Positions 20,472-29,884 are shown, numbered from the stretch's first letter. The stretch: 64,000 nt of DNA from Streptomyces sp. Y2F8-2 (GCF_014905555.1 NZ_BNGS01000007.1:124001-188000), one strand, 5' to 3'. Notes: generated by a model from the sequence alone, not told the origin. Numbers and translations: made by a program.

Positions 20472-21010
20472 GCGGTACGGCCTTTCGTTACGTGCTTCGA
20501 TGCGTGCAGGGCGACGGCCTGCTGGAGCCGGTTCTGCGCGGGGGCGCGCCAGATGTGGCAGATGGCGAGGGCGAGGGCGTCGGCGGCGTCTGCGGGCTTG
20601 GGCGGTGCGTCCAGCCGGAGCAGTCGTGTGACCATCGCGCCTACCTGCGCCTTGTCGGCACGTCCGGTGCCGGTGACGGCCGCCTTGACCTCGCTCGGGG
20701 TGTGCAGGGCGACGGGGATGCCGCGGCGGGCCGCGCACAGCATGGCGACGGCGCTGGCCTGGGCGGTGCCCATCACCGTCCGCACATTGTGCTGGCTGAA
20801 GACGCGCTCGACGGCGACGAACTCGGGTCGGTGCTCGTCCAGCCACTGCTCGATGCCCTGCTCGACGGCGACGAGGCGGTGGCCGAGGTCGGCGTCCACG
20901 GGCGTTCGCACGACACCGACGCCGAGCATGGTGAGCGTGCGCCCGGGCACGCCCTCGACCACCCCGACACCACACCGCGTCAGCCCCGGGTCCACCCCCA
21001 GCACGCGCAC
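20468..21010 (-). CDS. ruvC: crossover junction endodeoxyribonuclease RuvC
   Basis: 180 residues from a GTG. RuvC resolves Holliday junctions. The RNase-H-like acidic residues are visible: Asp7 in VLGVDPGLTRCG, Glu in FVAVERVF and the C-terminal DAADALALAICH. It is first of the ruvCAB operon; a hairpin between it and yebC upstream suggests its own promoter in 21011-21166. Confidence 0.97.
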   Translation of the reverse strand: MRVLGVDPGLTRCGVGVVEGVPGRTLTMLGVGVVRTPVDADLGHRLVAVEQGIEQWLDEHRPEFVAVERVFSQHNVRTVMGTAQASAVAMLCAARRGIPVALHTPSEVKAAVTGTGRADKAQVGAMVTRLLRLDAPPKPADAADALALAICHIWRAPAQNRLQQAVALHASKHVTKGRTA

Positions 21011-21166
21011 GCGCGCCCCCTCCCCTTCTTCGCGGCTGAACCGCCGCCGCTCTCGCGGACCTGGCTGAACACCGTCGGGGTCCCTCGATCGATGGTTGCG
21101 GTCCGTGGACGGTGATCTCTGTCTGACGCCAGGCTATCCGGCGGCACCGACAACGACCCGCAAAGC

Positions 21167-21197
21167 GACGGGCCGACGGGAGTGTCCCGTCGGCCCG
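21167..21197 (-). terminator. terminator downstream of yebC
   Basis: A perfect 14-base stem (21167-21180 with 21184-21197) and GTG loop, 17 bases beyond the yebC stop on the minus strand and followed there by CGCTTTG. It separates the pdx-yebC unit from ruvCAB. Confidence 0.85.
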
Positions 21198-21214
21198 TGA
21201 GCCCAGCGACTGCG

Positions 21215-21967
21215 TTACGCGCCGACCTTCTCCATGATGTCGTCGCTGACGTCGAAGTTCGCGAAGACGTTCTGCACGTCGTCGCTGTCCTCGAGCGCGT
21301 CGATCAGCTTGAAGATCTTCTTGGCGCCCTCCTCGTCCAGCTGGACCTGCATGGTCGGGACGAAGTTGGCCTCGGCGGAGTCGTAGTCGATCCCGGCGTC
21401 CTGCAGGGCCTTGCGGACCGCGACCAGGTCGGTGGCCTCGCTGATGACCTCGAAGGACTCGCCCAGGTCGTTGACCTCCTCGGCGCCCGCGTCGAGCACG
21501 GCGCCCAGGACGTCGTCCTCGGTCAGCTCGCCCTTGGGGACGATCACGACGCCCTTGCGGTTGAACAGGTACGAGACCGAGCCCGGGTCCGCCATGGAGC
21601 CGCCGTTGCGGGTCATGGCCACGCGCACGTCGGAGGCGGCACGGTTGCGGTTGTCGGTGAGGCACTCGATGAGCACCGCGACACCGTTCGGACCGTAGCC
21701 CTCGTACATGATCGTCTCGTAGTCGGCACCGCCGGCCTCGAGCCCCGCGCCACGCTTGACGGCGGAGTCGATGTTCTTGTTCGGGACCGACGACTTCTTC
21801 GCCTTCTGGATGGCGTCGTAGAGAGTCGGGTTGCCGTCGGGGTCCGCGCCGCCCGTCCGGGCCGCCACCTCGATGTTCTTGATCAGCTTCGCGAAGAGCT
21901 TGCCGCGCTTGGCGTCGATCACGGCCTTCTTGTGCTTCGTCGTGGCCCATTTAGAGTGGCCGGACAT
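21215..21967 (-). CDS. YebC/PmpR family DNA-binding or translation factor
   Basis: 250 residues, full length for the family, beginning MSGHSKWATTKHKKAVIDAKRGK, the universal YebC start. Members have been described as DNA-binding regulators, and some as aids to translation of difficult sequences, so the exact role here is open. Its place just upstream of ruvCAB is common in bacteria. An ATG start follows a GGAG-type site. Confidence 0.93.
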   Translation of the reverse strand: MSGHSKWATTKHKKAVIDAKRGKLFAKLIKNIEVAARTGGADPDGNPTLYDAIQKAKKSSVPNKNIDSAVKRGAGLEAGGADYETIMYEGYGPNGVAVLIECLTDNRNRAASDVRVAMTRNGGSMADPGSVSYLFNRKGVVIVPKGELTEDDVLGAVLDAGAEEVNDLGESFEVISEATDLVAVRKALQDAGIDYDSAEANFVPTMQVQLDEEGAKKIFKLIDALEDSDDVQNVFANFDVSDDIMEKVGA

Positions 21968-22045
21968 CTGCCTGTCTCCTTCGCGTAACCCATCTCTGCA
22001 ACGAACTCCCCCAGACCTTAACGGCTGTGGGGACCCCCAGAGATC

Positions 22046-22654
22046 CTACAAGGACTCCGGTACCCGATGGGCGCGCACCATGTCGACGAACAGGGCGTGC
22101 ACACGGTGGTCGCCGGTGAGCTCCGGGTGGAACGACGTGGCGAGTGCGTTGCCCTGGCGTACGGCGACGATGTGGCCCTCGTGCTCGGCGAGCACCTCGG
22201 CGCCCGCGCCGACGGACTCGACCCAGGGGGCGCGGATGAAGACGCCCTCTACAGGATCGCCCTCGACGCCCTTGACGTCGACGGCCGCCTCGAAGGACTC
22301 GTTCTGCCGTCCGAAGGCGTTCCGGCGCACGATCATGTCGATGCCGCCGACGGTCTCCTGGCCGGAGCGCGGGTCGAGGATCTTGTCCGCGAGCATGATC
22401 ATGCCCGCACAGGTGCCGTAGACGGGCATGCCGCCGCGCACGCGCGCGCGGAGGGGTTCCATCACTCCGAAGAGGACGGCCAGCTTGGAGATGGTGGTGG
22501 ACTCGCCGCCGGGGAGGACGAGGCCGTCGACCTCGGCGAGCTCTTCGGGGCGCCGCACCGGCCTGGCCACGGCGTCGGCCGCGGCCAGGGCGATGAGATG
22601 CTCCCGTACGTCGCCCTGGAGGGCCAGGACGCCTATGACGGGTGCGTCAGTCAT
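22046..22654 (-). CDS. pdxT: pyridoxal 5'-phosphate synthase glutaminase subunit
   Basis: 202 residues. PdxT releases ammonia from glutamine for PdxS. The class I-type triad is visible: Cys82 in YGTCAGMIML, with His176 and Glu178 in SFHPELTGDHRVH; GGESTTISKL (about 50-58) is the family signature. It lies 36 bases after pdxS on the same strand. Confidence 0.97.
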   Translation of the reverse strand: MTDAPVIGVLALQGDVREHLIALAAADAVARPVRRPEELAEVDGLVLPGGESTTISKLAVLFGVMEPLRARVRGGMPVYGTCAGMIMLADKILDPRSGQETVGGIDMIVRRNAFGRQNESFEAAVDVKGVEGDPVEGVFIRAPWVESVGAGAEVLAEHEGHIVAVRQGNALATSFHPELTGDHRVHALFVDMVRAHRVPESL

Positions 22655-22690
22655 GTGTTCGTGCAGTCCTCGTGCTGTTCCTGCGGTGAC

Positions 22691-23602
22691 TTACCAGCCG
22701 CGGTTGGCGTAGCGCTCGGTCTCGGGGAGGGTGTCGCAGTTGATGCCGACCATGGCCTCGCCGAGGTTGCGGGACGCGTCCGCGATGATCTTGGGGTCGT
22801 CGTAGAAGGTGGTGGCCTTCACGATGGCGGCGGCGCGCTTGGCCGGGTCGCCGGACTTGAAGATGCCGGAGCCGACGAAGACGCCCTCGGCGCCGAGCTG
22901 GCGCATCAGCGCCGCGTCGGCCGGGGTGGCGACGCCACCGGCGGAGAACAGCACGACCGGGAGCTTGCCCAGCTCGGCGACCTCCTTGACCAGCTCGTAC
23001 GGGGCGCGCAGCTCCTTGGCCGCGGCGTACAGCTCGTGGTTGTCGAAGCCGCGCAGCTTGGCGATCTCGTTCTTGATCTGGCGCAGGTGGCGGACGGCCT
23101 CGACGACGTTGCCGGTGCCGGCCTCGCCCTTGGAGCGGATCATCGCGGCGCCCTCGGCGATACGGCGCAGGGCCTCGCCGAGGTTGGTGGCGCCGCAGAC
23201 GAAGGGGGTGGTGAAGGCCCACTTGTCGGAGTGGTTGACCTCGTCGGCGGGGGTGAGGACCTCGGACTCGTCGATGTAGTCGACGCCGAGGGACTGCAGG
23301 ACCTGGGCCTCGACGAAGTGGCCGATGCGGGACTTGGCCATGACCGGGATGGAGACGGCGTCGATGATGCCCTCGATCATGTCCGGGTCGGACATGCGGG
23401 CCACGCCCCCGTCCTTGCGGATGTCGGCCGGGACTCGCTCCAGAGCCATGACGGCGACGGCGCCCGCGTCCTCGGCGATCTTCGCCTGCTCCGGCGTGAC
23501 GACGTCCATGATCACGCCGCCCTTGAGCTGCTCGGCCATGCCGCGCTTGACGCGGGCGGTGCCGGTCTCGGGGGTCTGGGGGGTGGAGAGCTCGCTGGAC
23601 AC
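22691..23602 (-). CDS. pdxS: pyridoxal 5'-phosphate synthase lyase subunit
   Basis: 303 residues from the GTG at 23600-23602. PdxS builds PLP from ribose 5-phosphate, glyceraldehyde 3-phosphate and ammonia. Conserved stretches are VKRGMAEQLKGGVIMDVV, MALERVPADIRKDGG, VMAKSRIGHFVEAQ, VCGATNLGEALRRIAEGAA and the C-terminal ERYANRGW. With pdxT it forms the R5P-dependent (DXP-independent) PLP pathway. Confidence 0.97.
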   Translation of the reverse strand: MSSELSTPQTPETGTARVKRGMAEQLKGGVIMDVVTPEQAKIAEDAGAVAVMALERVPADIRKDGGVARMSDPDMIEGIIDAVSIPVMAKSRIGHFVEAQVLQSLGVDYIDESEVLTPADEVNHSDKWAFTTPFVCGATNLGEALRRIAEGAAMIRSKGEAGTGNVVEAVRHLRQIKNEIAKLRGFDNHELYAAAKELRAPYELVKEVAELGKLPVVLFSAGGVATPADAALMRQLGAEGVFVGSGIFKSGDPAKRAAAIVKATTFYDDPKIIADASRNLGEAMVGINCDTLPETERYANRGW

Positions 23603-23757
23603 GGGTTTCGACCTCACTCGGAAAAAGAGGGATTTCTGCTGGACCGAGGAAACGGGACCAGTGCAGGCCACGGCAAGGGCCAATGGGGAGCCGGTGGATC
23701 GTTTTGCGCCGTGGCGCGAAACGACGGTGGCAGGCCGACGATGGCAGGCCGACGGTG

Positions 23758-24303
23758 TCAGGCCGTCGACCGGTCCGTCAGTGCCGCCGGGGGCTCGTCG
23801 TCCATTTCGAACGCCATGGGGAAGGGGGCGTGCCCGGCGAGGCGGAACCAGCGCACCTTGCGGTGCCGGCGCAGAGCCCGTGCCGCGCGTACGGCGTCGT
23901 TGTGGAAACGGCGGGCCATCGGCACGCGGCGCACCGCCTCGGTCAGCTCCCGTGCGGCTGCCTCCCCGCCGGGCGCCTCGCGCACCGCCTCGACCTGCTG
24001 CGCCTCCGCGAACACGGCCCGCAGCGCCTGGCTCAGCTCGCTCTCGGCGACCTCCCGCTGCTCCTCCTCGGCCTGCCGGGCCGCGTGTGCGGCCTCGTAC
24101 AGGACGATCGACGCGGCCGGGTCGAGCACTCCGGAGGTGGCCAGTTCCTGGGCGACCGAGGCCCGCCGCAGCAGCTGCGCGTCGAGCGCGGCGCGCGCCG
24201 CGTCGATCCGGGCGTGCAGCCGGTCGAGTCGCCCCGCGGTCCAGCTCAGATAGAGGCCGATCGCGACGAGGGCGACAAGGATCCAGATGAGGGTTGCGGT
24301 CAC
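23758..24303 (-). CDS. LemA-like single-pass membrane protein
   Basis: 181 residues from a GTG. One N-terminal membrane segment (TLIWILVALVAIGLYL) is followed by a long Ala/Glu/Arg-rich helical region. Near the end VPMARRFHNDAVRAARALRRH followed by FRLAGHAPFPMAFE resembles the conserved C-terminal signature of LemA proteins (ARRFYNDAV..., then a Phe/Pro-rich end), so I infer membership in or descent from that family. The function is unknown. It lies between the PimA-like gene and pdxS. Confidence 0.72.
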   Translation of the reverse strand: MTATLIWILVALVAIGLYLSWTAGRLDRLHARIDAARAALDAQLLRRASVAQELATSGVLDPAASIVLYEAAHAARQAEEEQREVAESELSQALRAVFAEAQQVEAVREAPGGEAAARELTEAVRRVPMARRFHNDAVRAARALRRHRKVRWFRLAGHAPFPMAFEMDDEPPAALTDRSTA

Positions 24304-24381
24304 GGGCGAAGGTTATCGGCCCGCGTTCTGCGCTCCCTCGGCTCCCTCAGGCCCGACGGAACCGGGCCCGGCGGCCGGCGC

Positions 24382-25542
24382 TCAGTCCCGTGCCAGGCCC
24401 AACCGCGCCCGCAGCCCCGTGCGCTCGTCCGCCGCCACCGCTGCCGCGCCCGCCGTCACCGTCTCGTAGACCGACAGGATGTCCGCGCCGACCGTCGACC
24501 AGTCGAAGCGCCGCACGTGGGCGCTTCCCCGGGCACGCAGTTCGGCTCGGCGGTCCGCGTCGTTCAGCAGGCGTACCGCGGCGTCGGCGAGGGCGTCGGC
24601 GTCCTCGTTGGCGAACAGCTCGCCGGCCGCTCCCTGGTCCAGGACCTGCGCGAAGGCGTCCAGGTCGGAGGCGAGGACCGGGGCGCCCGCCGACATGGCC
24701 TCGACGAGGATGATGCCGAAGCTCTCGCCGCCGGTGTTGGGCGCCACGTACAGGTCGACGCTGCGCAGCAGGCGCGCCTTGTCCTCGTCGCTGATCATGC
24801 CGAGGAACTCCACGCGCGAGCGCAGCTTCGCGGGGAGCGTCTCGACCGCCTCCTCCTCGTCACCCCGGCCCGCGATCAGCAGTCGTGTCTGCGGCCGGGC
24901 GGCAAGGATCTTCGGCAGGGCCTTCATGAGGACCGGCAGGCCTTTGCGGGGTTCGTCGATGCGCCCGATGAAACCGATCGTGTCCCCCTGCCACTCGGGC
25001 CTGGGCTCGGCCTTCGCGAAGAAGTCGACGTCCACGCCGTTCGGGATCACCACCGCGTCGCCGCCCAGATGTTCGACGAGGGTCCGCCGCGCGTACTCGC
25101 TCACCGCGATCCGCGCGCTGATCTTCTCCAGGGCCGCCTGGAGGATCGCGTACGCGGCGATCATGGCCCGGGAGCGCGGGTTCGACGTGTGGAAGGTCGC
25201 CACGATCGGGCCCTGTGCCGCCCAGCAGGCCAACAGGCCCAGGGACGGCGAGGCGGGCTCGTGGATGTGGATCACGTCGAACGCGCCGTCGTGCAGCCAG
25301 CGCCGCACCCGCGCGGCGCTCAGGAAGCCGAAGTTCAGACGCGCCACCGAGCCGTTGTACGGCACCGGGACGGCACGCCCGGCCGAGACGACGTACGGCG
25401 GCAGCGGGGTGTCGTCGTCGGCGGGGGCGAGGACGGACACCTCGTGCCCGAGGCGGATGAAGTACTCGGCCAGATCGCGGATGTGGAACTGGACGCCGCC
25501 CGGCACGTCCCAGGAGTACGGGCAGACGATGCCGATCCTCAC
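24382..25542 (-). CDS. pimA: GDP-mannose-dependent phosphatidylinositol mannosyltransferase (PimA-like)
   Basis: 386 residues from the GTG at 25540-25542 (GTGA overlap with the acyltransferase stop). A GT4-family GT-B glycosyltransferase: the N-terminal VRIGIVCPYSWDVPGGVQFH glycine loop, FHTSNPRSRAM, IGFIGRIDEPRKGL and the E-x7-E motif in GGESFGIILVEAMSAGAPV. In actinobacteria PimA adds the first mannose to phosphatidylinositol on the inner membrane face. The two upstream genes encode the phosphatidylinositol-phosphate synthase and a PIM acyltransferase, which supports the role. Confidence 0.92.
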   Translation of the reverse strand: MRIGIVCPYSWDVPGGVQFHIRDLAEYFIRLGHEVSVLAPADDDTPLPPYVVSAGRAVPVPYNGSVARLNFGFLSAARVRRWLHDGAFDVIHIHEPASPSLGLLACWAAQGPIVATFHTSNPRSRAMIAAYAILQAALEKISARIAVSEYARRTLVEHLGGDAVVIPNGVDVDFFAKAEPRPEWQGDTIGFIGRIDEPRKGLPVLMKALPKILAARPQTRLLIAGRGDEEEAVETLPAKLRSRVEFLGMISDEDKARLLRSVDLYVAPNTGGESFGIILVEAMSAGAPVLASDLDAFAQVLDQGAAGELFANEDADALADAAVRLLNDADRRAELRARGSAHVRRFDWSTVGADILSVYETVTAGAAAVAADERTGLRARLGLARD

Positions 25543-26462
25543 GGCGTGCCCTTCCCGGGGTCCCTGCTCGGGTCCAGGTCGGCGAGCCACAACCGCTGCA
25601 GCATGTGCCAGTCCTCCGGATGCTCGGCGATCCCCGTGGCGAAGGCGTCGGCCAGCGCCTGTGTCATGACAGACGTCTTCTCGGCCCGGCTACCTGACCG
25701 GGGTACCTCGATCGGGGGATGCACTCGGCCCTGCATGACGGGCGAGTCGTCGTACCAGAGCGTCACCGGCAGCAGCAGCGCGCCCGTCTGCTGGGCGAGC
25801 AGGGCCGGTCCCGCCGGCATCCGGGCCGTCTCGCCGAAGAAGGTGACCTCGACGCCGGAGGCGGACAGGTCCCGGTCGGCGACCAGGCAGACCAGTCCCC
25901 CGTCGCGCAGCCGCCGGGCCAGGGTGCCGAACGCGGAGCCGCCGCTGTGCGGCAGCACCTCCATGCCCAGGCCCTCGCGGTAGGCGACGAACCGGTCGTA
26001 GAGCGTCTCCGGCTTGAGCCGCTCGGCGACCGTGGTGAACGGCGTGCGCAGCTCGGTGGTGACCCAGGCTCCTGCCAGGTCCCAGTTGGCCAGGTGCGGC
26101 AGCGCGAGCACGACGCCCTTGCCGGCGGCGAGCCCGTCGATGAGGAAGTGCAGGTCCTTGGGGTCGAAGCCGCGCCTTATGCGCTCCGGGCTCCACACGG
26201 GCAGCCGGAACGACTCCATCCAGTAGCGCAGGTACGACCGCATGCCCGCCCGCGTCAGCTCGGCGAGCCGCTCCGGGGTCGCGTCGGGCACCACGCGCGC
26301 GTAGTTGCTCTCGAGCCGTCGTACACCCTTGCCGCGCTGTTTCCAGGCGAGGTCGGCGATGGTGCGGCCGAGCCGGGTGGCGACGGGTTCGGGCAGCGTC
26401 TTCACCGTGCTCCAGCCGAGGCCGTAGAGCCCGTCCGTGAGCCGTTCCTGGAGGCTGGTCAT
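25539..26462 (-). CDS. phosphatidylinositol mannoside acyltransferase (LpxL/HtrB family)
   Basis: 307 residues. A membrane-associated acyltransferase of the LpxL/LpxP fold with HLANWDLAGAWV (H-x4-D catalytic pair), FTTVAERLKPETLYDRFV, LVADRDLSASGVEVTFFG and LPVTLWYDD. Its position between phosphatidylinositol-phosphate synthase and PimA identifies it as the PatA-like acylase that adds a fatty chain to PIM. Its stop overlaps the PimA start. Confidence 0.92.
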   Translation of the reverse strand: MTSLQERLTDGLYGLGWSTVKTLPEPVATRLGRTIADLAWKQRGKGVRRLESNYARVVPDATPERLAELTRAGMRSYLRYWMESFRLPVWSPERIRRGFDPKDLHFLIDGLAAGKGVVLALPHLANWDLAGAWVTTELRTPFTTVAERLKPETLYDRFVAYREGLGMEVLPHSGGSAFGTLARRLRDGGLVCLVADRDLSASGVEVTFFGETARMPAGPALLAQQTGALLLPVTLWYDDSPVMQGRVHPPIEVPRSGSRAEKTSVMTQALADAFATGIAEHPEDWHMLQRLWLADLDPSRDPGKGTP

Positions 26463-26499
26463 GCCGCCGCCCCGCTCCTCTTCCCGCGGCCCCCGCCGC

Positions 26500-27186
26500 T
26501 CACTTGGCCGCCTCGCTGCCGTGCGAGGTGCTCTCGTCGTTCTGCGCGGCCGCGGCGGCGTCCGCCTCGGCGGACTCCCGGCGCACGGTGACGACCCGTT
26601 GGATCAGCGTCACCAGGCTGCCGACGGCGACGATCCACAGCGCGATCGGCAGCAGCCACTGGATGCCGGGCACGCCGAACTTGTGCAGGCCCGCGAAACC
26701 GGCGGCGACCAGGGAGATCACCAGGCGTTCTGCGCGCTCCACGAGGCCGTTGACCGCCACGGGCAGCCCGATCGACTCGCCGCGGGCCTTGGTGTACGAC
26801 ACCACCTGGCCGCTGGCCAGACAGAAGATCGACACCGCGCACAGGACGTTGTCGTCGCCGTTGCCCGCGTACCACAGGGCGAAGCCGCCGAAGATCGCAC
26901 CGTCGGCGACCCGGTCGAGCGTGGAGTCCAGGAAGGCGCCCCAACGGCTGGAACGGCCCAGCTGGCGGGCCATGTTGCCGTCGACGAGGTCCGAGAAGAC
27001 GAACAGCGTGATGACGACCGTGCCCCAGAAGAACTCGCCCCGGGGGTAGAAGACCAGTGCGCCCGCGATCACGCCGGCGGTGCCGATCAGCGTGACCGTG
27101 TCGGGGCTGACGCCCCGCCGGATCAGAAACGCGGCGAACGGTGTGAGAACACGCGTGAAGAAAGCACGCGCGTACTTGTTCAGCAT
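26500..27186 (-). CDS. pgsA: phosphatidylinositol phosphate synthase (CDP-alcohol phosphotransferase)
   Basis: 228 residues from the ATG at 27184-27186 (MLNKYARAFFTRVLTPF). The CDP-alcohol phosphotransferase motif is complete: Asp66-x2-Asp69-Gly70-x2-Ala73-Arg74 (SDLVDGNMAR), then Gly83, Asp87 and Asp91 (WGAFLDSTLDR), which bind the metal and CDP-diacylglycerol. Five or six membrane helices follow. In actinobacteria this enzyme joins inositol 1-phosphate to CDP-DAG. The C-terminal tail is soluble and Ala/Glu-rich. It is the first gene of the PI/PIM operon. The symbol pgsA is used loosely for this family. Confidence 0.92.
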   Translation of the reverse strand: MLNKYARAFFTRVLTPFAAFLIRRGVSPDTVTLIGTAGVIAGALVFYPRGEFFWGTVVITLFVFSDLVDGNMARQLGRSSRWGAFLDSTLDRVADGAIFGGFALWYAGNGDDNVLCAVSIFCLASGQVVSYTKARGESIGLPVAVNGLVERAERLVISLVAAGFAGLHKFGVPGIQWLLPIALWIVAVGSLVTLIQRVVTVRRESAEADAAAAAQNDESTSHGSEAAK

Positions 27187-27493
27187 GGCCTTCCCGACGG
27201 TCGGTGAGCCGCGCGGCCCCTGCTGGCCACCGGCGCGCCCAATCGTAGCCACGCGCGCGTGGGCGCGACGGCCGGGCACCCAAGGCCCTGTGTCACGGCC
27301 TGATGGCGCCCGGGTCACGGTGAGATCGCGCAGGGCGGAGCACGGCTCGCGAACGGGATCACGTCCCTCGTATGGACGCATTGTGACGCGAGTGCAAAGC
27401 TCGAAAGAACCGCGGGCGTCACCGGAGCCGCCTCGCACGCGGGTCCGCATGTCCGCGCCCACAGTGACCTCACCGTGCACGGGAGGCAAGGCC
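27187..27493. other. divergent intergenic region (307 bases, no gene)
   Basis: It lies between pgsA (minus) and the EF-G-like gene (plus) and must hold both promoters. Frames exist on both strands but have no ribosome-binding sites or family resemblance. I cannot point to a convincing -35/-10 pair. Confidence 0.5.
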
Positions 27494-29692
27494 ATGGGCG
27501 ACAAAGCGAACGTACACCCCGGAGCCGCCGGCAGGGCAACGGCGGCCGACCGGCCCGCGTCCGTACGGAATGTGGTGCTGGTCGGCCACAGCGGATCGGG
27601 AAAGACGACTCTGGTGGAGGCTCTCGCGCTGACGGCGGGAGCGCTGAACCGGGCGGGCCGTGTGGAGGACGGCGGCACCGTCTCCGACTACGACGAGATC
27701 GAGCACCGGCAGCAGCGCTCGGTGCAGCTCTCCCTGGTTCCCGTCGAATGGGACGGGATCAAGATCAACCTGCTGGACACCCCTGGATACGCCGACTTCG
27801 TCGGGGAGCTCCGGGCCGGTCTGCGCGCCGCGGACGCGGCCCTTTTCGTCGTCTCGGCCTCGGACGGTGTGGACGGCTCGACCCGCATGGTGTGGGAGGA
27901 GTGCGCGGCCGTCGGCATGCCGCGCGCCATCGTGATCACACACCTGGAGGCGGCCCGGGCCGACTTCGAGGAGATGACCCGCCGTTGCGCGGAGGCGTTC
28001 GGCGGGGACGACCCCGACGCCGTCCTGCCGCTGTACCTGCCGCTGCACGGCCCGCAGGGACCCGACGGGCACGCGCCCGTGACCGGTCTGGTCGGGCTGC
28101 TCACGCAGAAACTGTTCGACTACTCGACCGGTGAGCGCAAGGAGTCCGAGCCGGGCGAGGACCAGCTGCCGGGGATCGAGGAGGCCCGCAACCGGCTCAT
28201 CGAGGGGATCATCGCCGAGAGCGAGGACGAGACTCTCATGGACCGCTACCTCGGCGGTGAGCAGGTCGACATCAAGACGCTGATCCAGGACCTGGAGCGG
28301 GCCGTGGCGCGCGGCAGCTTCTTCCCCGTCCTGGCCGCCGCCCCCGCCGCCGAGGGCGCCAAGCAGGGCCTCGGCACGGTCGAGCTGCTGGAGCTGATCA
28401 CCGGCGGGTTCCCGACCCCGTTCGAGCACCCGATGCCGGGGGTCACCACCGTCGACGGCAAGCCGCGCGAGCTGAAGGCCTGCGACACCGAGGGCCCGCT
28501 GGTCGGCGAGGTCGTCAAGACCTCCTCCGACCCCTACGTCGGCCGCATCTCGCTGGTCCGCGTCTTCTCCGGCACCCTGCGCCCCGACCAGACGGTGCAC
28601 GTCTCCGGACACGGCCTGGCCGACCGCGGCCACGAGGACCACGACGTCGACGAGAAGATCGGTGCCCTGTCCATGCCCTTCGGCAAGCAGCAGCGCCCGG
28701 TCACGCACGCCGTCGCGGGCGATCTGGTGTGCGTGGCCAAGCTCGGCCGCGCCGAGACCGGGGACACCCTCTCGGCCAAGGACGACCCGCTGCTGATGGA
28801 GCCCTGGCAGATGCCCGACCCGCTGCTGCCGCTCGCCATCCAGGCGCACAGCAAGGCGGACGAGGACAAGCTCAGCCAGGGCCTGGCCCGACTGGTCGCC
28901 GAGGACCCGACCATGCGCCTGGAGCAGAACCAGGACACCCACCAGGTGGTGCTGTGGTGCCTGGGCGAGGCGCACGCGGACGTCGCCCTGGAGCGGCTGC
29001 GCAGCCGGTACGGCGTCCAGGTCGACGTGGTCCCGCACAGGGTGTCCCTCCGGGAGACCTTCGCGGGCAGGTCCGCCGGCCGGGGTCGTCACGTGAAGCA
29101 GTCCGGCGGGCACGGCCAGTACGCGATCTGCGAGATCGAGGTCGAACCGCTGCCGGGCGGCTCCGGCATCGAGTTCGTGGACAAGGTGGTCGGCGGAGCG
29201 GTGCCCCGGCAGTTCATCCCGTCCGTCGAGAAGGGGGTGCGCGCGCAGGCAGCCAAGGGTGTGGCCGCCGGCTACCCGCTGGTCGACATCCGGGTCACGC
29301 TGCTCGACGGCAAGGCGCACTCCGTGGACTCCTCGGACGCCGCCTTCCAGACGGCGGGCGCGCTCGCCCTGCGCGAGGCGGCGGCCGACGCGACGATCCA
29401 TCTGCTGGAACCGGTCGCCGAGGTGTCGGTGCTGGTGGGCGACGAGTACGTGGGCGCCGTGATGAGCGACCTGTCCGCGCGGCGCGGCCGGCTGCTGGGC
29501 ACCGAGCAGGTCAGCGGTGGCCGGACTCTGGTACGGGCCGAGGTGCCGGAGATCGAGATCGGCCGGTACGCGATCGACCTGCGCTCCCTCTCGCACGGCA
29601 CCGCACGTTTCAGCCGCTCCTACGCGCGGCACGAGCCGATGCCGCCACAGCTCGGGGAGAAGATCCGTCAAGAGTCCCAGAAGTCCCAGTAG
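27494..29692 (+). CDS. elongation factor G-like protein (EF-G2)
   Basis: 732 residues from the ATG at 27494 with GGGAGGC upstream. EF-G architecture: P-loop GHSGSGKTT (31-39), G3 DTPGY (95-99), domain II around VVKTSSDPYVGRISLVRVFSG, domains III-V ending SHGTARFSRSYARHEPMP. The G4 motif, normally NKxD for guanine specificity, reads THLE (about 149-152) in AIVITHLEAARADF, and the region between the P-loop and G3 is divergent. This is the EF-G paralogue of actinobacteria rather than the canonical translocase; altered or lost GTPase function has been discussed for such proteins. It may act under special conditions. Confidence 0.9.
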   Translation: MGDKANVHPGAAGRATAADRPASVRNVVLVGHSGSGKTTLVEALALTAGALNRAGRVEDGGTVSDYDEIEHRQQRSVQLSLVPVEWDGIKINLLDTPGYADFVGELRAGLRAADAALFVVSASDGVDGSTRMVWEECAAVGMPRAIVITHLEAARADFEEMTRRCAEAFGGDDPDAVLPLYLPLHGPQGPDGHAPVTGLVGLLTQKLFDYSTGERKESEPGEDQLPGIEEARNRLIEGIIAESEDETLMDRYLGGEQVDIKTLIQDLERAVARGSFFPVLAAAPAAEGAKQGLGTVELLELITGGFPTPFEHPMPGVTTVDGKPRELKACDTEGPLVGEVVKTSSDPYVGRISLVRVFSGTLRPDQTVHVSGHGLADRGHEDHDVDEKIGALSMPFGKQQRPVTHAVAGDLVCVAKLGRAETGDTLSAKDDPLLMEPWQMPDPLLPLAIQAHSKADEDKLSQGLARLVAEDPTMRLEQNQDTHQVVLWCLGEAHADVALERLRSRYGVQVDVVPHRVSLRETFAGRSAGRGRHVKQSGGHGQYAICEIEVEPLPGGSGIEFVDKVVGGAVPRQFIPSVEKGVRAQAAKGVAAGYPLVDIRVTLLDGKAHSVDSSDAAFQTAGALALREAAADATIHLLEPVAEVSVLVGDEYVGAVMSDLSARRGRLLGTEQVSGGRTLVRAEVPEIEIGRYAIDLRSLSHGTARFSRSYARHEPMPPQLGEKIRQESQKSQ

Positions 29693-29712
29693 TTGAACCC
29701 TTGTTCCCCTCT

Positions 29713-29753
29713 CATGCGGGAGCGGACCTCTTCCGGTCGTCCGCTCCCGCATG
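29713..29753 (+). terminator. terminator hairpin after EF-G-like gene
   Basis: A perfect 15-base stem (29713-29727 with 29739-29753) and 11-base loop begin 20 bases after the stop codon. There is no T run, as is common for Streptomyces terminators. Confidence 0.75.
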
Positions 29754-29884
29754 TCGGTGCCTGCGGATACGCTGATGTCCTGATCAAGGCGACACAGGAT
29801 CAGCACGCCGACCTGTTCAACAGGTGTGCGGAGCAAGGAAGTCGGGAAGGCCGCAGAGGCGGGTTCGGCGGCGAGGGGGCGGCA

